Of a stretch of DNA of 64,000 bases, positions 1-7,994 are shown piece after piece; within the stretch, counting starts at the first letter, position 1; every line of letters starts with the position of its first letter. The position numbers and the translations under genes are program-made. This DNA comes from Gemmatimonas sp. (GTDB taxonomy: Bacteria; Gemmatimonadota; Gemmatimonadetes; Gemmatimonadales; Gemmatimonadaceae), in contig JAABRO010000022.1 of assembly GCA_011390885.1 (NCBI GenBank), forward strand, positions 1 to 64,000. The letters run 5' to 3'. The notes below the pieces were generated by a model. The model made no database searches. It was not told where the DNA came from and worked only from the letters and a program-made list of their open reading frames with translations.

Positions 1-1
1 C

Positions 2-739
2 GTGGGCTTTTTTGGTGTCACGACGATCTTCTTCGCGGTGCTCGGCACGCTGCTGCTGGTGTGGGGCGCGGCGCAGGGGCCCACGTGGAACCTCTGGCAG
101 ATCAGCATCGCGCCACCCGACTTGTCGTACGGGCTGAACTTCGCGCCGCTCGCGGAAGGCGGGCTCTGGCAGATCGTCACGATCTGCGCCATCGGCGCTT
201 TCGGCAGCTGGGCGCTCCGCCAGGCGGAGATCAGCCGCAAGCTCGGCATGGGCATGCACATTCCGTGGGCCTACGGCGCCGCCGTGCTGGCCTACGTGAC
301 GCTCGTGGTCTTCCGCCCGATGCTGCTGGGCGCCTGGGGCCACGGCTTCCCTTATGGCATTTTCTCGCATCTGGATTGGGTGTCGAACGTGGGGTACCAG
401 TACCTCCACTTCCACTACAATCCGGCGCACATGATCGCCATCACCTTCTTCTTCACCAACTGCCTCGCGCTCGCGATGCATGGATCGCTGATCCTGTCGG
501 TGACGAATCCGAAGAAGGGTGAGCCGGTCAAGACGAGCGAGCACGAAAACGTCTTCTTCCGCGACCTGGTCGGCTATTCGATCGGCGCAATCGGCATTCA
601 CCGCCTCGGGCTGTTCCTCGCCGTGAGCGCCGCCATCTGGAGTGCGATCTGCATCATCATCTCCGGTCCCTTCTGGACGAAGGGCTGGCCGGAGTGGTGG
701 AGCTGGTGGCTCAACCTTCCCATCTGGCCTGGCGCCTGA
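2..739 (+). CDS. pufL: Photosynthetic reaction centre L subunit (3' part)
   Basis: This is the L subunit of the type 2 reaction centre, which with M holds the bacteriochlorophyll special pair, pheophytins and quinones in the inner membrane. The 5' end lies left of the window: the visible frame enters at about residue 31 of the purple-bacterial protein, so the GTG at base 2 is an internal valine. The special-pair region FSHLDWVSN and FHYNPAHM is present, as are the non-heme iron histidines in LALAMHGS and GIHRLGLF. Five hydrophobic spans are expected in the whole protein and most are visible. The protein ends in the tryptophan-rich [14 protein letters not shown]. pufM follows 11 bases later. 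pufB and pufA would be expected upstream, outside the window. Confidence 0.97.
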   Translation: MGFFGVTTIFFAVLGTLLLVWGAAQGPTWNLWQISIAPPDLSYGLNFAPLAEGGLWQIVTICAIGAFGSWALRQAEISRKLGMGMHIPWAYGAAVLAYVTLVVFRPMLLGAWGHGFPYGIFSHLDWVSNVGYQYLHFHYNPAHMIAITFFFTNCLALAMHGSLILSVTNPKKGEPVKTSEHENVFFRDLVGYSIGAIGIHRLGLFLAVSAAIWSAICIIISGPFWTKGWPEWWSWWLNLPIWPGA

Positions 740-750
740 GGCGATCGCAC

Positions 751-1935
751 ATGCTCGAGTACCAGAATCTCTTCACGCGCGTGCAGGTGCGGCACGCCCC
801 GGATCCGGGACTCCCGGTCCGCATGGGTCTCACCGGTGCGCGCTACGGCAAGGGGTTTTTCCTCTCGCTGGCCGGCCGCCTCGGTGACGCACAGATCGGA
901 CCGATCTATCTCGGCTGGGCCGGCATCGCCTCGCTGATCACGGGCTTCCTCGCCTTCGAGATCATCGGCCTGAACATGTGGGCCTCGGTGGGCTGGGATC
1001 CCGTCGAGTTCATCCGCCAGCTGCCGTGGCTCGCCCTCGAGCCCCCCTCGCCGGCGTACGGACTGAGCCTGCCGCCGCTCGCCGAAGGCGGGTGGTACCT
1101 CATGGCCGGCTTCTTCCTGACGGTCAGCATCCTGCTCTGGTGGGTCCGCACCTACCTGCGCGCTCGCGCGCTCGGCATGGGTACGCACCTGCCGTGGGCC
1201 TTCGCCTCCGCGATCTTCCTGTACCTGGCGTTCTTCTTCCAGCCGCTCCTCGTGGGCTCCTGGAGCGAGATGGTGCCCTTCGGCATCTTCCCGCACCTCG
1301 ACTGGACGAGCGCCTTCTCGATCCGCTACGGCAACCTGTACTACAACCCGTTCCACGCGCTCTCGATCGTGTTCCTGTACGGCAGCGCGGTGCTCTTCGC
1401 GATGCACGGCGCCACCATCCTCGCCGTGGCCCGCATGGGCGGCGAGCGGGAAATCGAGCAGATCACCGATCGCGGAACCGCGGCCGAGCGCTCGATGTTG
1501 TTCTGGCGCTGGACCATGGGCTTCAACGCCACGATGGAGTCGATCCATCGCTGGGCCTGGTGGTTCGCGGTGCTCACCACGTTCACCGGCGGCATCGGCA
1601 TCCTGCTCACCGGCACCGTGGTGGACAACTGGTACCTCTGGGGCCAGAAGCACGGCCTCGTGGCCAGCTACCCGGCCCAGAACACGCTCACCCCGGAGCA
1701 GCAGGAGTTCCTGCGTGGTCGCTACCAGGGCAGCACGCCCGACTCGTTCCCCAAGTACCTCGCCCCCGCTGCGGGCGCGATGCCCATGATGATGGACAGC
1801 ACCATGCTCATGGACAGCACCGCCGTCGACAGCACGGCCGTCGATTCGACCGCCGCCGCACCGGCGCCGACCGAGCCGCCGCCGAGCGACGATGCGTCCG
1901 ACGCCACGACCTCGACCCCGAGGACGACCCCATGA
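751..1935 (+). CDS. pufM: Photosynthetic reaction centre M subunit, C-terminally extended
   Basis: M subunit of the type 2 reaction centre, partner of PufL around the special pair, iron and quinones. The family pattern is clear: [29 protein letters not shown] and ESIHRWAWW give the pigment and iron histidines, followed by [13 protein letters not shown]. The ATG at 751 has a GAGG about 8 bases upstream. The protein is 394 residues, whereas the family usually has about 305-325. The extra 60-70 residues, from about residue 335, are low-complexity, with a short D-S-T repeat (1790-1857) and then a Pro/Ser/Asp/Thr tail. By analogy with known reaction centres this end is periplasmic. Its stop overlaps the pufC start in an ATGA, so the two are probably translationally coupled. 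Confidence 0.97.
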   Translation: MLEYQNLFTRVQVRHAPDPGLPVRMGLTGARYGKGFFLSLAGRLGDAQIGPIYLGWAGIASLITGFLAFEIIGLNMWASVGWDPVEFIRQLPWLALEPPSPAYGLSLPPLAEGGWYLMAGFFLTVSILLWWVRTYLRARALGMGTHLPWAFASAIFLYLAFFFQPLLVGSWSEMVPFGIFPHLDWTSAFSIRYGNLYYNPFHALSIVFLYGSAVLFAMHGATILAVARMGGEREIEQITDRGTAAERSMLFWRWTMGFNATMESIHRWAWWFAVLTTFTGGIGILLTGTVVDNWYLWGQKHGLVASYPAQNTLTPEQQEFLRGRYQGSTPDSFPKYLAPAAGAMPMMMDSTMLMDSTAVDSTAVDSTAAAPAPTEPPPSDDASDATTSTPRTTP

Positions 1936-3056
1936 GTGCCCTTCGTGCACGCACCCTGACCGCGGCGGTGCTCGCCGCCTCGGTCGGGCTCACGGCCTGC
2001 GACCTCGGCAAGAAGGAGGTCGTGCAGACGGGCTATCGCGGCACCGCCATGGAGCAGCCGTACGACATGGGGAAGGTCGACGCGAAGTACTCGCAGGTCG
2101 TCATCCCCGAAGTGCTGCCCCCGGCCGGCGCCTCGCCGCCGGGCCCGCTGCCCTGGCAGAACGTGCAGGTGCTCAACGACATCTCGGTGGCGGAGTTCAA
2201 CCGCACCATGATCGCGATGAGCACCTGGGTCGCCGGCACCGGCAACTGCGCCTACTGCCACAACCTCGCCAACCTCGCGGCCGACACGCTGCCGAGCGGT
2301 GAGCCGATCTACACCAAGATCGTGGCCCGGCGCATGATCCAGATGACGCGCCACATCAACTCGCAGTACCAGCAGCACGTCGCCAACACCGGCGTCACCT
2401 GCTACACGTGCCACATGGGCAAGCCGCTCCCCAACGGGCTGTGGTTCTACGCGTCGCAGAACGACTACCTGCGTCACTACCTCGACCGCGATGGCGCACG
2501 CGTCATCTCGCACACGATGGAGCCGACCGAGTCCAACCGGTCGTCGGTGAAGCAGACGGAGTGGACGTATGCGCTCATGATCTCCCAGTCCAAGTCGCTG
2601 GGCGTCAACTGCACCTACTGCCACAACTCGCGGCTCTTCTCGAGCTGGGAAGAAGCGCCGCCGCAGCGCGTGACCGCCTACCATGGCATCATGATGCTGC
2701 GCGACGTGAACACCAACTTCCTCGCCCCGCTCGAGCCGGTGTACCCGGCCGTGCGTCTCGGGGATATGGGTGACGCGCCCAAGGCCCAGTGCATCACGTG
2801 CCACAACGGCGCCTACAAGCCGCTCTACGGCGCACAGATGGCCAAGGACTATCCGGCCATGTGGGGACGCTCCGACTGGAATGGCACGCCCTTCCCGGGG
2901 CTCTACCAGGCGCCCCCGGTCGCCGACTCGGTCGCCCCGCCGGTGACCGACGCGGCAGCCGACGCGGCCGCGGAGCAGGTCTCCGCGGCGCCGACCATCG
3001 GCACCTCGCCGGCGGCCGCGCCAGCCCCCCGCAGCCGCACCGGCTCGGAACGCTGA
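1932..3056 (+). CDS. pufC: Reaction-centre tetraheme cytochrome c subunit
   Basis: Periplasmic cytochrome subunit that re-reduces the oxidised special pair. Four heme-binding CxxCH motifs are visible: CAYCH, CYTCH, CTYCH and CITCH. Candidate axial ligands lie in helices before each motif (for example [28 protein letters not shown] and GIMMLRDVN). The N-terminus is a lipoprotein signal with an LTAC box, so the mature protein is probably lipid-anchored at about Cys23. Length is 374 residues, normal to slightly long; the last 50 or so residues are an Ala/Pro-rich tail that the family does not need. The start ATG overlaps the pufM stop. A strong hairpin follows the stop, so pufC appears to close the puf operon. 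Confidence 0.96.
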   Translation: MSALRARTLTAAVLAASVGLTACDLGKKEVVQTGYRGTAMEQPYDMGKVDAKYSQVVIPEVLPPAGASPPGPLPWQNVQVLNDISVAEFNRTMIAMSTWVAGTGNCAYCHNLANLAADTLPSGEPIYTKIVARRMIQMTRHINSQYQQHVANTGVTCYTCHMGKPLPNGLWFYASQNDYLRHYLDRDGARVISHTMEPTESNRSSVKQTEWTYALMISQSKSLGVNCTYCHNSRLFSSWEEAPPQRVTAYHGIMMLRDVNTNFLAPLEPVYPAVRLGDMGDAPKAQCITCHNGAYKPLYGAQMAKDYPAMWGRSDWNGTPFPGLYQAPPVADSVAPPVTDAAADAAAEQVSAAPTIGTSPAAAPAPRSRTGSER

Positions 3057-3075
3057 CCGCTCCTCCGGCGCGATG

Positions 3076-3113
3076 AACGCCCCGCGGTGCTCCGGCGCCG
3101 CGGGGCGTTATCG
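3076..3113 (+). terminator. Hairpin closing the puf operon
   Basis: A perfect 12-bp stem (AACGCCCCGCGG at 3076-3087 pairing with 3098-3109) with a 10-base loop lies 20 bases after the pufC stop. The following bases are only modestly T-rich (ATCGTT), so termination may be partial. Between here and 3266 I see no gene; a second small inverted repeat (CCCCGACGTCGGGG) is present near 3137-3150. Confidence 0.65.
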
Positions 3114-3266
3114 TTCCGGGAAGCTCACTGCCGTGCCCCGACGTCGGGGCGCACGAAACCGACATGCGGTCGCGGTGCGTTTCACCCGCACACGGTGTAC
3201 GTCACCGCATCGCCTCGCGCGCCATGCCGCGCGCCTTCGTCCCTCGCCCATTCCCGGAGCCGTCCC

Positions 3267-3908
3267 GTGACGACCCGCCGACTGCCCGTCTACATCCTCG
3301 ACGACGTCTCCGGCTCGATGCAGGGAACCCCCATCGAGTCGGTCAAGTCCGGCATTCGCCAGCTGCACCGTGACCTGCTCGGCGACCCGCAGGCCATCGA
3401 GAGCGCGTACCTGTCGATCATCACCTTCGGCAACAACGCGCAGCAGGCCGTGCCGCTCACCGAAGTGGCCATGTTCAACCCGCCCGAGCTGCAGGCCTCG
3501 GGCACCACGAACTTCGGTGACGGCCTGCGCATGCTCATCGAGAGCTTCGATCGCGAACTCGTGCGCACCACCGCCGACGTGAAGGGCGACTGGCGCCCGC
3601 TCGTGTTCATCCTCTCCGACGGCGCGCCGACCGACGTGGAATGGCCCATGTACGCGCAGCAGCTGCGCGAGCGCCGGCCGGCCAACATCATCGCCGTGGC
3701 CTGCGGCGACCAGGCCGACGTGAACGTGCTCAAACAGGTCACCGAGAACGTCATCCTCATGCAGGAGATGACGCCGGACGCGTTCAAGGCCTTCTTCAGC
3801 TTCGTCTCCGCCTCGGTCAAGCAGACGTCGCAGAAGGTGGGCGCCGTGGCCGATGGCAGCGCCATCACGCTGCCGCCGCCGCCCCCGGGCATCACGATCG
3901 TTCCATGA
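3267..3908 (+). CDS. TerY-like von Willebrand factor A protein
   Basis: A 213-residue single vWA domain. The metal-ion-dependent adhesion site is complete: DVSGS near the N-terminus, a threonine in GTTNFGDG, and the acidic loop SDGAPTD. The form LPVYxLxDxSGSM is typical of TerY proteins. In the TerY-P triad described by Aravind and colleagues, a TerY protein is encoded with a PP2C phosphatase and a protein kinase, and the same two partners follow here. The GTG start at 3267 has GGAG about 9 bases upstream and begins the protein right at the domain, as in relatives; an earlier in-frame start would add an unrelated leader. The protein ends in a proline run. The stop overlaps the next start (ATGA). 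No signal peptide, so probably cytoplasmic. Confidence 0.85.
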   Translation: MTTRRLPVYILDDVSGSMQGTPIESVKSGIRQLHRDLLGDPQAIESAYLSIITFGNNAQQAVPLTEVAMFNPPELQASGTTNFGDGLRMLIESFDRELVRTTADVKGDWRPLVFILSDGAPTDVEWPMYAQQLRERRPANIIAVACGDQADVNVLKQVTENVILMQEMTPDAFKAFFSFVSASVKQTSQKVGAVADGSAITLPPPPPGITIVP

Positions 3909-5059
3909 GTGACCAATCGGCGGTGCCGGAGGGCGCAAGCTCCTCCGGCACCGTACCCGCACACGCCACGCCGATCGACGGTGCGACAGCTGCCAGCGCG
4001 CCGGTCGTGACCGACGGCGCCGAGACGCCGGCCGAACCGCCGCTTCCCAAACCGGCCACGTGGACCGTGAAGGCACCCACCGCCCCGTGGTGCCCGCCGG
4101 CGCACCGTGAGGCCATTCTGGGCGTGCTCGCACCCGCCGTGGCGGCGCGCTTCACCGTGCGCTGCGATCGCACCGTTGGCGCCGACGGCGCACTACGCGA
4201 CGACGCGGCCCGCGGTGACGGCGTGCACGCACAGGCCGGCGACTGGTCGGTGACCGGAGCATCGCGTCGCGGACGCCGCCACGCGCACGTGGGCGAGTGG
4301 AACGAGGACGCGTACGTCGCGCACCTCGGTGCGACGCGCGGCGTGCTCGTCGTCGCCGACGGCGCGGGCTCCGCCTCGTGGAGCCGCCTCGGTAGCGCCG
4401 TCGCCGTGGACGTGATCGTGCAGGCGCTCATCGACGCGCCCGCGCTGAACGCCGACGCGATGAACGAGGCGCTCGCCAACGCGGTGGACGTGCTCACGCG
4501 CGCCGCGACGGCCATGGACGTGGCGCCGCGACTGCTGCGCACCACGATCCTCGCCGCAGCGTGGGAACCCAGCGCCATCGGGCACCGGCTCGTCACCACG
4601 CAGGTGGGCGATGGCTCGCTCGTGCTCGCGCACACCGACGGTCGCATTCACCGCCCCGCCGCAGGTGACGGCGGCGAATGGTCGGGCGAAGTGCACTGCT
4701 TCCTCCCCGACCCCGAAACGATGACACGCGCGCGCGCCGCCACCGTCGAGCACGACGTACCCGACCTCGCCGCGCTGCTGCTCGTCACCGACGGCATCGA
4801 CGACGCGTTCTATCCGTTCGCGAAGCACGCGCCCGCCATTCTGGGCCAGCTCCTGCACGGCGCCACGGCGCCGCTCACGGGACTCGCCGCGCAGGCCACC
4901 GCGCCCGCGCTGCTCGCCTCGTCCGCGCCCGAAGCCACGCTGCACCAGTGGCTCGGCTTCGAGAAGCGCGGCGAGAACGACGACCGCACCCTTGCCGTGG
5001 CGCTGCACCGCACGGCCTCGCACGCAATCGCACCATGGGCACCGTCAGCGTCCGCCTGA
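3905..5059 (+). CDS. PP2C-family serine/threonine phosphatase
   Basis: 384-residue PP2C-type phosphatase. The metal-binding aspartates are all visible in order: NEDAY, VADGAGS, VGDGS, VTDGIDD and ENDDRTLAV. About 110 N-terminal residues before the catalytic domain are Ala/Pro/Thr-rich and unconserved-looking. It lies between a TerY-like vWA gene (4-base overlap) and a kinase-fold gene (25-base overlap), the arrangement of a TerY-P phosphorylation triad; by that analogy it would reverse phosphorylation made by the kinase, possibly on the vWA protein or on the membrane proteins downstream. The substrate is unknown. No transmembrane segment was seen. Confidence 0.85.
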   Translation: MSDQSAVPEGASSSGTVPAHATPIDGATAASAPVVTDGAETPAEPPLPKPATWTVKAPTAPWCPPAHREAILGVLAPAVAARFTVRCDRTVGADGALRDDAARGDGVHAQAGDWSVTGASRRGRRHAHVGEWNEDAYVAHLGATRGVLVVADGAGSASWSRLGSAVAVDVIVQALIDAPALNADAMNEALANAVDVLTRAATAMDVAPRLLRTTILAAAWEPSAIGHRLVTTQVGDGSLVLAHTDGRIHRPAAGDGGEWSGEVHCFLPDPETMTRARAATVEHDVPDLAALLLVTDGIDDAFYPFAKHAPAILGQLLHGATAPLTGLAAQATAPALLASSAPEATLHQWLGFEKRGENDDRTLAVALHRTASHAIAPWAPSASA

Positions 5060-6462
5060 CCGACGGACGAACCCTCCACCTCGACGATACGCCGGTCGGC
5101 AGTGGCGCCGAGAAGCGCGTGTTTCTCACGCGCGACCGGCAGTACGCGGTGGGGTTCTTCTTCGGCAATCTCAAGGATCGTCGTGAGCGCGTGGACCGCC
5201 TCACGCGCATCATCGCCACGTACAACCCCACGCTTGGCGCGCACGGCGACTACTGGACGCCGTACTTCTCCTGGCCCGTGGCCATGGCCGAAGGCGTGAA
5301 CGCCATTCCCATGGCCTTCGCGCAGCGGCAGGGGCTCGTGTGGCCGCCGCTTGGCGTGGTCACGCCGGTGTATCGCGACGCCTTCTACTTCCGCGACCGC
5401 TTCGGCAGCAAGCAGGAGAAGGAGGTGAAGTGGTTCACCGGCGGCAAGGCGTCGCAGTTCGTGCCGCGCGAGGAGCAGGGCTCGCTGCTGGGCCGCCTGC
5501 GTGTGGCGACGCGCCTGGCGCGCGCGATCCGTCGCATGCACTTCGCGGGGCTCGCGCACAGCGACCTGTCGAACAAGAACGTGCTCATCGACCCCAAGGG
5601 CGGTGACGCCTGCGTGATCGACATCGACTCGCTGGTGGTGCCGGGCATTGCGCCGCCGAGCGTGCTCGGCACGCCGGGATACATCGCGCCGGAGGTGATG
5701 GCGGGGAAGGCCGTGCCGAGCATTGCCACCGATCGGCATGCGCTCGCCGTGCTGCTGTACCAGCTGCTGCTGCAGCGGCATCCGCTGCAGGGCACGCGCG
5801 TGAACAGCCAGCGCTCGGCCGAAGAAGACGAAATGCTCAGCATGGGTGCGCGCGCGCTGTTCATCGAGCACCCCACCGATCGCAGCAACCCGCCGGCCAA
5901 GCCCATTCGTGTGCGCTACCAGCAGCTGGGGCCGCACCTCGCGCCGCTCTTCGAGAAGAGCTTCGTGCACGGGCTGCACGCGCCCGACAAGCGCGCCGAC
6001 GCGGGCGAATGGGAGAGCGCGCTGTACCACACGCTGAACATGCTCGCGCCCACGCAGTCGGGGCGGCAGTGGGTGGTGACGGGCCCCGGGCTCTCCACCA
6101 CGTGCGCGTTTTCGGGCGAGCGCATTGCCGGTCCCCTGCCCTACGCGCGCGTATGGCGTGACACGGGCAAGGGGCTCGTGGACGAGAAGCTCACCTTCAG
6201 CCTGTTTCACCACCTGGTGCTGCACACGTGGCACCTGCGCCCCGGCGTGTCGCCCAACGAAGTGGCCGACCGCACGCCGCAGGGCTACGTGGCGCAGCAC
6301 GGCGGCAAGTGGTGGATCGTGAACACGTCGCACGTCCCGCTGCACGTGGTGGACGGCCCGCGCATCGGACACAACGAGTCGGTGGAGCTGGTGTCGGGGC
6401 TCACGCTCCGCACCAGCGAGGAGACACCGGCGCGCGTGCTGCGCATCGACTTCCTGCGCTGA
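5035..6462 (+). CDS. Protein-kinase-fold protein of a TerY-P-type triad
   Basis: 475 residues. The kinase domain covers roughly residues 15-345: a glycine loop (VGSGAEKRVFL), a catalytic loop HSDLSNKNVLID (the HRDxxxxN equivalent), and DIDS where DFG normally stands, followed by a GTPGYIAPEV segment like the activation loop and APE motif. The beta-3 strand reads YAVGFFFG, with no lysine in the usual VAxK place. The C-terminal 120 residues form a second domain that I do not recognise, rich in aromatic residues (WHLRPGV, KWWIVNTS). The ATG at 5035 lies inside the end of the PP2C gene. Context makes it the kinase of the vWA-phosphatase-kinase triad. Whether it is catalytically active cannot be decided from sequence. 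Confidence 0.8.
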   Translation: MGTVSVRLTDGRTLHLDDTPVGSGAEKRVFLTRDRQYAVGFFFGNLKDRRERVDRLTRIIATYNPTLGAHGDYWTPYFSWPVAMAEGVNAIPMAFAQRQGLVWPPLGVVTPVYRDAFYFRDRFGSKQEKEVKWFTGGKASQFVPREEQGSLLGRLRVATRLARAIRRMHFAGLAHSDLSNKNVLIDPKGGDACVIDIDSLVVPGIAPPSVLGTPGYIAPEVMAGKAVPSIATDRHALAVLLYQLLLQRHPLQGTRVNSQRSAEEDEMLSMGARALFIEHPTDRSNPPAKPIRVRYQQLGPHLAPLFEKSFVHGLHAPDKRADAGEWESALYHTLNMLAPTQSGRQWVVTGPGLSTTCAFSGERIAGPLPYARVWRDTGKGLVDEKLTFSLFHHLVLHTWHLRPGVSPNEVADRTPQGYVAQHGGKWWIVNTSHVPLHVVDGPRIGHNESVELVSGLTLRTSEETPARVLRIDFLR

Positions 6463-6472
6463 GCGCACGCGC

Positions 6473-7930
6473 GTGACCACGCCGCACGCGCACGGACACG
6501 TCGCGCCGACGGCGGCCATGGAGTCGGCCGCCTCGGCGCTCGCGTCGCTGCTCGCGAGCGGCGAGCCGTGGCCGCCGGTGGCACCGCTGCGGCTGCGCAA
6601 CCTGCTGCTCGATGCGTGCGGCAGCGATCATCGCGCGCTGGTGGAACTGCTGCTGCGCGTGGGGCGCCACGGCATGGCCGACGCGCTGCGCGCACTCGGC
6701 ACCGTGAAGCCCGACGCATGGCCGGCGCATCGCACGCGACTCGTGGCGCGCGCGTGCGGCGAGCTGTTCATTGGCGCGGAGGTCGCCGCGTGGGCGGTGG
6801 ACGCGTGGGCCGTCGCGCTGTCGGTGGTGCCGGCCGGCACCGTGCAGGCCATCCAGCGGTCGTACGAGGAGGAGGCGCGACGCGCGGTGCGCGAGCGGGA
6901 ACGCGCCGAAGCCCAGGCCGCGGCCGTGCTGCGCTCGAGCGCGGCGCTGGCGGCGCGCGCCGGGGGCGTGGTGCCCGCCGCCTCGATGGGCGCACTCGCG
7001 GCCATGCCTGCGGGCACGGGGCGACTCATGGGCACGCCGGGCGGCCTCATGGCCACGCCCAAGTGGGGCGGCACCGCGGCCACGCTGCTGCACACGCCGT
7101 CGTGGGCCGGCGGTGCCGCGGCGCCGCGCGTGGGCGCCTGGCGACGCGGACGTGGCGGTCCGCCGCGATGGCGCGTGTCGGCCACGCCGCTGCAGCCGCC
7201 CGACATGCGCAAGTTCTTCGCGCTGTTCGCCGTGGTCGCGGTGTGCATGTTCGGGGTGGTCACGCTCATGCGGCGGCTCACGCCCGCACTGTCGGTGCCG
7301 ATGCCGATCATTGCGCTGCCCGAGACGTCGCAGGTGGACATCACGCCACCGCCGCGGCCGGACTCGGCGCGAACGGTGAGGTCGCAGGCGGCAGCTGCCT
7401 CGGCTCCGGCATCGTCTCCATCGTCGGCATCGGCATCCGCTGCGTCGTCGGCACCGACGGCTGCTCCCGCCGCCGTCCCGGCGCCGGCACGCCCGCCCGC
7501 CGGCGCCGCGCCCCCCGCCACCGCGCCCGCCGGCGCCGACCTCATCACCAGCGGCATCGGCGGCATCTACGAAGTGCAGCACCGCATCCTCTCCGTGCAC
7601 GGCAATGGACTGTGCGACCCCGTGGCCGAGTCGCTCGCGCGTCGGCAGCAGCTCACCGTGGAAGAGATCGTGCATACGCCGGGCGAGTCGACGTTCGCGC
7701 TCGCCACGCGCACGGGGGTGATCGGCCGGTTGCAGGCCGACGGCGTGTTCGCCACGAGCGTGCACCGCAGCATCTACGACAACGTGCGCATCGTGTTCCG
7801 CATGACCGGCCGCTTCACGCGTGACGGCTTCGTGGCGCGCACCACGACCGAGACCGACGCGATCATCAAGTACCGCGTGCGGCAGCAGTGCCTCGTGCTC
7901 GCCGACCTCATCGGCACGCGCCGGCGATGA
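6473..7930 (+). CDS. Single-span membrane protein of the triad locus, unknown function
   Basis: 485 residues, starting with GTG at 6473, 10 bases after the kinase stop. Residues ~25-120 form a helical domain ending in EVAAWAVDAWAVALSVV; a matching domain opens the next gene, although the rest differs. Then come a charged, probably coiled helix (YEEEARRAVRERERAEAQ), a Gly/Ala/Thr-rich linker, one membrane span at about residues 247-266, a long Ala/Pro/Ser linker, and a compact C-terminal domain of about 120 residues containing two cysteines (NGLCDP and RQQCLVL). The likely topology is N-terminal domain in the cytoplasm and C-terminal domain outside, which would suit a sensor or a phosphorylated membrane target of the triad. 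The function is not known. Confidence 0.65.
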   Translation: MTTPHAHGHVAPTAAMESAASALASLLASGEPWPPVAPLRLRNLLLDACGSDHRALVELLLRVGRHGMADALRALGTVKPDAWPAHRTRLVARACGELFIGAEVAAWAVDAWAVALSVVPAGTVQAIQRSYEEEARRAVRERERAEAQAAAVLRSSAALAARAGGVVPAASMGALAAMPAGTGRLMGTPGGLMATPKWGGTAATLLHTPSWAGGAAAPRVGAWRRGRGGPPRWRVSATPLQPPDMRKFFALFAVVAVCMFGVVTLMRRLTPALSVPMPIIALPETSQVDITPPPRPDSARTVRSQAAAASAPASSPSSASASAASSAPTAAPAAVPAPARPPAGAAPPATAPAGADLITSGIGGIYEVQHRILSVHGNGLCDPVAESLARRQQLTVEEIVHTPGESTFALATRTGVIGRLQADGVFATSVHRSIYDNVRIVFRMTGRFTRDGFVARTTTETDAIIKYRVRQQCLVLADLIGTRRR

Positions 7931-7994
7931 TCGCGCGCGACGCGCGGGGCACCGTCTCCTCCAGGCAGGCGTTCACCAGCATGGAGTCCCGGTC

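Noticed and set aside
2-4. GTG at base 2 as a pufL start codon
   Set aside because: The sequence matches an internal position (about residue 31) of PufL; the gene is cut by the window edge.
1790-1857. Short repeats in the pufM tail as a CRISPR-like array
   Set aside because: The units are in-frame codons for D-S-T peptides with no spacers.
598-1950. Minus-strand frame across the pufL end and pufM
   Set aside because: pufL and pufM are certain on the + strand; the antisense product lacks domain features.
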